Both the position numbers and the translations under genes were made by a program. DNA of 64,000 nucleotides from Plumapathes pennacea. Lineage: Eukaryota; Cnidaria; Anthozoa; Antipatharia; Myriopathidae. The stretch covers positions 15,988,443-16,052,442 of the forward strand of contig OZ038464.1 of NCBI GenBank assembly GCA_964036295.1, written 5' to 3'. The notes beneath the pieces were generated by a model. The model saw nothing but the letters and a program-made list of their open reading frames with translations, did not search any database and was not told the origin of the DNA. How positions within the stretch are numbered: the stretch's first letter is position 1; the number at the start of each line of letters is the position of its first letter. Positions 59,228 through 64,000 of this stretch are shown here, one piece after another.

Positions 59228-60050
59228 GAGAGTCCCATCAACAAGCACCAGCATGTGACAGACAAGCTGATGTTTTCAAAGTTTTCTTATGGTTCATTAG
59301 GTACGTGAAACGTCCCTTCCGCGAAGGTAGCTCATGGCACAAATTTGCGCGGGGAGAAAGGAATTACGGGAAATATCATCATGTGACGTATTTTGCTGTT
59401 TTTGACTGATTCTAGACTCGTTATCTGTTGTTTTTCTAAGTGACGTGGTACGGATAAACATTTTATTTTCCTGGAGTGTTTAGAAAGATGTCGTCGGGGC
59501 ATCTAGTGTCAGAAATGATTTTGCAACTATTTTAACTGTGCGACACACGTACATGTATGTACTTCATAGGAAGCTCCATTTCGTTCTTTCTTGTTTGTTG
59601 GCTGAATCTGCGGTCGTTCATTTGGACGAGGCAAGTGTTGCATGATTCATGGTTTTCGTCGTCAAGCTCCCCTCCCCTCCCCTCCCCTCTTTATACTTTT
59701 CACTCCAAACGAAATTTTGACAGAAAACGTACAATATGTTTCGTTTATTGAATAGATCAAAAGATAGTTTTGTTTTAAATTTTGTAATAAGCAAATAACA
59801 GTTTATAAATACATCAATACATCCTACGTAATTATTTTATAAGCGGATAGGCGATATAATCAGCCGAAGCTCCTTACCCTATTCGTATTCAATGAACAGA
59901 GAATTAAAAATGAAGAAATCAGTTGTTCCTTGTTTACCTTATATTCCAATTTCATTGTCCGAAATCTCTTTTACAATAATCCGCGTATTTACTGACATTG
60001 CTTGAGCTTATTTTAAATTTGTGAATTAATTTTGTATTCTTTTCACATTT

Positions 60051-60276
60051 TTGTATCTGTATATACATTGTATAGCTATGTCTGATTTACTGGTATTGGA
60101 TTTGTAACTCTTTGTACCTAATTTAAGTAATAAACTTAGTACTTGTGTATGTTGTGTAATTTTGTATCTGTATATACATTGTATAGCTATGTCTGAATTA
60201 CTGGTATTGAATTTGTAACTCTTTGCACCTAATTTAAGTACAGTAATAAACTTAGTACTTGTGTATGTTGTATAAT
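60051..60276 (+). repeat. Tandem duplication (~111 bp) carrying a poly-A signal
   Basis: Two copies, 60051-60161 and 60162-60276, each start TTGTATCTGTATATACATTG and include AATAAACTTAGTACTTGTG. AATAAA occurs at 60129-60134 and 60245-60250. They differ at a few positions and by a 4-bp CAGT insertion in copy 2. Confidence 0.85.
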
Positions 60277-60404
60277 TTTGTACTTAATTTATCAGTAATT
60301 ATCAATAATTCCCTGCTTTGCAGAATGGTCTAAACTACGTTTTCCTTTCACTTGCACAAAGCTTGCAGTAGAGTTACAGCTAGCAATAAGGTTTACTCGA
60401 CATT

Positions 60405-60690
60405 AAACCTTTCACTCCCAAGAGTGATCAACTTCAATTTTCTCCTTCAGTTTCTCACCAGACATTCATCATACAGTATGGAGAACTTGGCTTTTGATAG
60501 CTTGCTCAGATGAAAACTGATTAAACCATCTGTTCTCGCCACATCACTCATATTTGAAAAAAAAAATTGAAATAATCGTGTATTTTGAGCTTAGGATTCA
60601 TAACTCGGAAATGCGCTCAAAGTTTTAAGACCCTGCCAGTGCCTCCTGTTTTGATCCCCCACATTTCCAACAGGAGATCTCGGAGGAGGT
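60405..60690. repeat. 'CCTTTCACTCCCAAGAGTGA' family copy
   Basis: Begins AACCTTTCACTCCCAAGAGT and contains ATGGAGAACTTGGCTTTTGA and GCTTGCTCAGATGAAAACTG. It resembles from memory a very common coral repeat. Related to 1000-1196 and 62305-62503. Confidence 0.6.
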
Positions 60691-61197
60691 GATGTTTTTT
60701 TTCTTGAAGGTTTTTATGAGTGCCGTACCCTGTCCTCACACAGGATGTCAAACAAGTACTTTTTCTGGAGACCTAATGGTGAGAGAGAAGAAGATAGTTT
60801 GAAAAGGGAGAAATCGTCCAGTGCCCAGATATTTAGATTGGAACGATATTTAGACTTGATCCAGCTTTAATTAGTACTGTGAGACTACACTGAGTGGATG
60901 ATTGCAAAATCCTGAAATTTATATGTTCACAAAAAAGTTTGTGTACATGTCACGTGATAAATGCCCAGGACTTGTGAGTGTAGCAGGGGTGGATTAAGAC
61001 CGGTTTGAACCGGTTTACGGAAACCAGTCAGATTGTTGATTCGCCCCTGTGTCGTGTCCACTTGTGTGAATACAGCTGATTTAGTGTTATCTTACCTGGT
61101 GCTCCCGCTTTCTTCTTTATTGTGTCACCTGAAACAATTTGAAAAAGCGTCACGACATATCGTAAATTTAAAGATAGCTGTGTGGAAACTTTGGACA

Positions 61198-61320
61198 AGG
61201 AGGAAGACTCCATGCTGAACGAGAAGCCTATAAGCGAAGCAGTGCAGTCTCGTCTACAAGCTAGCTTGGCAGACAAGTTGATGTCTTCAAAGTTTATTTG
61301 TGGCACATCAGGTACGTGAA
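61198..61320 (+). pseudogene. Diverged duplicate of the calponin-homology gene's last exon
   Basis: By eye it aligns with 59196-59318: CTGAACGAGAAG...AAGCGAAGCAGTGCA, then GACAAG(C/T)TGATGT(T/C)TTCAAAGTTT and AGGTACGTGAAA. Here the frame does not stop after SEAVQ but continues SRLQASLADKLMSSKF to a GTACGT donor at 61312. It may be an exon relic, or an alternative exon of the same gene. Confidence 0.5.
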
Positions 61321-61542
61321 ATGTCTTTGGTTGTGTATGTAGATGTGTAATAAATGCCCGTGAATTTGGCTTGTGTGTGGTGCCTGTACTTGTGTGAAAA
61401 GCTCAGTGATTCATCTGTGCAGTCCCGCTTTCTTTTTTGTTGGGTTACCTAAAGCAGCATCTGATGAAATAGTTGACACGGTTTCGTTTGCCTCTTGACA
61501 TAACAGGGCTATTACGCCTTGCAACTCTACTTCTAGTACCCT

Positions 61543-61773
61543 ATTCACACCAACTAAACTTGTTTAATTAAACCCAAGTTTACTAGACTGCGTTTTCTAA
61601 AACCTGTTTTGATTGTGTTAATTACAGAATATACACCACCTCGCACAGGTTTAGTTGAACGAGTTTTAACCAGTTTAATTTTGCCGTGCGCGTATTGTGA
61701 ACGGCCGACCTAACAAAACAAGTTTTATTAAACACTTTTTAAACAGGTTTAAGCGTTGGTGTGAACGAGGTAA
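61543..61773. mobile_element. MITE with 'CTCGTTCACACCAACG' ends
   Basis: The left end CCCTATTCACACCAACTAAA and the right end GCGTTGGTGTGAACGAGGTA are inverted. The interior repeats GTTTAATTAAAC-like and GTTTTATTAAAC-like blocks. Non-coding. Confidence 0.65.
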
Positions 61774-62304
61774 AAGACACGGTTTTTAACGTAACGGTCA
61801 AAAAACACTATAAACTATACTACTTCTTATTCCATCCTATCGAGAGTTTGTCATGAACATTTGCGTCGAGTGGAAAGTTTGAAAGTTTTGATTAAATATG
61901 TCGTCTTGCAAAAGGATCAACCCAATGGAAAGGAGAAGAAGAAGAAACTGAGATGAAAAACAAGAAAAGGAGGGGGAGAAAGACAAAGAAGGTACCTACT
62001 ATAATTAATATACTTTAAGTTGGTTAGAAAAAAGTGGCCCAAAAGGCATGATTCTGGTAAACTTGATTGTGTACTCAGTATACGTACGCGGTGTTTGGTT
62101 CTTGAAATGCTTGTAGAACATGGAAATATACGTCGTCATACTCAATTCTTCCGGTTCTTCCATTTCTACCAAATCACTGACGTCAAGAAGAGAGGGGATA
62201 CCGAGTTTCTCCTCAGCAATTTGAAATGCCTATGCATGAGAAGAAACAAGAGTCGTGATCTGAAAGTAGCTCACTCAAAAATGGGCCTAGTCGACGTATG
62301 TTAA

Positions 62305-62503
62305 CCCTTCCATTCCCGAGCTCGAAATACAAATTCTCTCAACCATTTGAGAATAAAATGTGTGTGTGATGTAGTGAGAACCGATTGTCCAATCGGCTTT
62401 CAACTGAGCAAATTATCAAGTAACAAATTCTCAATACTGTATGACATATATCCTGGTGATAGACTGAAAGAGAAATCGATTATAAAGTCCATCAAGGGTT
62501 AAC
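62305..62503. repeat. 'ACCCTTCCATTCCC' family copy
   Basis: Starts AACCCTTCCATTCCCGAGCT and ends CATCAAGGGTTAA, with an interior like 1000-1196 (GTGAGAACCGATTGTCC here, ATGAGAATCAACAG there). Non-coding. Confidence 0.55.
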
Positions 62504-64000
62504 CGCGCTATGAAAGTGCGCGTAACAGCCAACGTATCGGGATCTAATCAAATAAGCAAAACCAATATCAAGCATTGGCAGAAACGGAAAACGTGTCGAA
62601 AATTGGACCCTAAAATCATTAGCCACCGGATCTTGAAAATAAAAGAATCTTTGGATGCGGAAATCATTTTCGATATTAGATCGAGAACTACAGCCACTTA
62701 CGTTTTTAATTATGCATATGTATTCTTTCATTTTCGCATTCGTTTTCTTTGTTTCGTTTTGATTTGTGTATTTATTTGTATAAAGTTTCCACTTTTCTTA
62801 GTATGGAACGGTCTCGAACACAACTGGAGTCATGGTTGTTTGGTATTGCGCCGTGTGTGCGAATTAGGCGAACTGAAAACCTCGTGAACTCGTGATACTG
62901 ACCAACGTGTTATTCTTGACAATATCACCTTTGTGCAGGCCTTCGAAGTGTCTGTGAACACAAAAAACAATTTTTCGCAAGTTAGCCAATTCTTTTTTCT
63001 ACTTTGTGCCTTTATTTACGTTATTGCTTACTAATTAAGTGATTAATGTGTCTAGTTTTGTGATGAAGTGCACGCAACAAAGAAGCTGTGTGAAAATGAT
63101 CTTTGCATGTAAGAACGAAGCAACAGAGAAGGGCGAACCCTTCAGAAATAGGTCGGTTGCCTTCTTCTGTAAAAGAATCAAAAAACCACAGCCGTTTATG
63201 GCCGCTTAGATACAAAAACCTGTGATGACATTTTACTGTGTCAAATTGATCGTTACAGTCATAGACAGCAGCTGTAAAGACTGAGAACCTGAGGGCAACG
63301 TAAAGAAGTACGCGTTCATACAGTACATCGATGACCGGGGAGCTTCGATGCAATGGAATGCAGGAAGTCCCTATGAGAACTGGTCAATTTGAATTCTGCC
63401 ATGCGTCAGCATGGAGGTAAAGCCGATAATGTGCCAAACTAAATGATGTGCATATGTTTAGCTGTACGGGATAATGTGAGCTGACGTTTTGTACGTTATT
63501 TGTTCGTCGCAACAAGTGAAAGTTTTAATGTTGTGACTTACATCAGGTCGGGTCTGAAGTGGTGAATAAGCGCGCACAGCGCCAGGCCATCTCTCCACGA
63601 AGTCGTCATATTTCGCACCAAAACATTAGCATAGCCTTCAGTATTCTGACGACACCATTCCTGAACCGCTCTTTTGCCGGTCAACTTGTTTCCGAGCCCT
63701 CCTCTTGCAGTGTTCATGTCTTTGAACGAGCGAGTCTTTCTTCGAATGAGTTTTTTTGTTCTATGTGCTACTGCACGGTGTGTTAACTCAATTTAAAGTT
63801 TCCCGTCTCGTGCCGCCTCAGGAAATACGTAAGTAAGCGATAAGCTATGGACTGACATGTTATTACGTCATTTCAAATGTCATTTTAATTAAATGCGCTT
63901 TCTCGAGAGCACGTTTTTTCACCAATGCTTCTTTGCAGGGTTTTAATTTCAATTTCAGCAATGAAATACATAATTTGGAAGGCTAAAAGTTCCTTTCATT

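Larger units (their letters stand above)
59228..64000. other. Distal region: 3' UTR, repeats and exon duplicate
   Basis: Beyond the last stop codon this holds a tandem duplication with poly-A signals, two 'CACTCCC' family copies, a duplicated last-exon segment and a MITE. No further gene is supported. An open stretch at 61917-61991 ending in KKRRGRKTKK before GTACCT, and one at 63547-63786, were considered too weak. Confidence 0.5.

Noticed and set aside
61917-61991. Lys/Arg-rich stretch before a GTACCT donor
   Set aside because: Open in one frame only because it is purine-rich; no acceptor or partner exon could be assigned.
62510-62887. 125-aa plus-strand frame with a hydrophobic middle
   Set aside because: No domain, no splice context that adds support, and an AT-rich composition consistent with chance.

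Overview
The window is intron-rich, AT-leaning animal DNA. I infer a cnidarian, most likely a stony coral. The gene models have short exons with GT-AG introns of roughly 50 bp to a few kb. The intergenic DNA is full of short inverted-repeat elements, and several look like families I associate with scleractinian genomes (a hedge from memory, not a search): a ~300-bp element ending near AAACCGCTCT, a 'CCTTTCACTCCCAAGAGTGA' family, a 'GTGGTCACACCTTTAGG' family and a 'TATTTCCTCGAATAAGCGC' family. All exon boundaries were assembled by hand from splice sites, reading phase and remembered family similarity. None was checked against transcripts or databases.

Layout, left to right. 1782-8688 (+) holds the 3' part of a beta-1,4-N-acetylgalactosaminyltransferase 3/4-like Golgi enzyme. 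10098-16138 (+) is a complete PAXX homologue (211 aa, non-homologous end joining), with a 2.4-kb decayed DNA transposon in its fourth intron. 17388-22372 (+) encodes an unrecognised zinc-finger protein with an A-B-A-B finger arrangement, where a two-exon finger module is duplicated together with its phase-1 intron. 23099-31401 (+) is a complete ZSWIM2 homologue (612 aa; SWIM, RING, ZZ, RING-H2), preceded by a 19-codon upstream ORF. 33424-34449 (-) is a single-coding-exon class A GPCR lying between two plus-strand genes.

42926-51806 (+), perhaps beginning as early as 37092, is a CNBD2-like double cyclic-nucleotide-binding-domain protein. Its C-terminus is built from an array of duplicated exons: seven ~40-bp 'beta' exons alternating with seven ~80-bp 'alpha' exons, plus a duplicated copy of the tail of the main exon. 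The phases alternate strictly, so every alpha-beta cassette is frame-neutral. This array is the most unusual structure in the window. 54446-59227 (+) encodes a 196-aa protein with one MICAL-like calponin-homology domain. The final ~4.8 kb holds repeats and a diverged duplicate of that gene's last exon.

The genes do not form an operon or an obvious pathway. ZSWIM2 and CNBD2 are both sperm/testis-linked in mammals, but nothing here shows co-regulation. The most informative non-genic features are the transposon in PAXX, with eight copies of a 14-bp subterminal motif; a near-perfect 80-bp-arm foldback with a 10-bp flanking repeat; and a repeat family found in the same orientation directly upstream of the 3' splice sites of two different genes.
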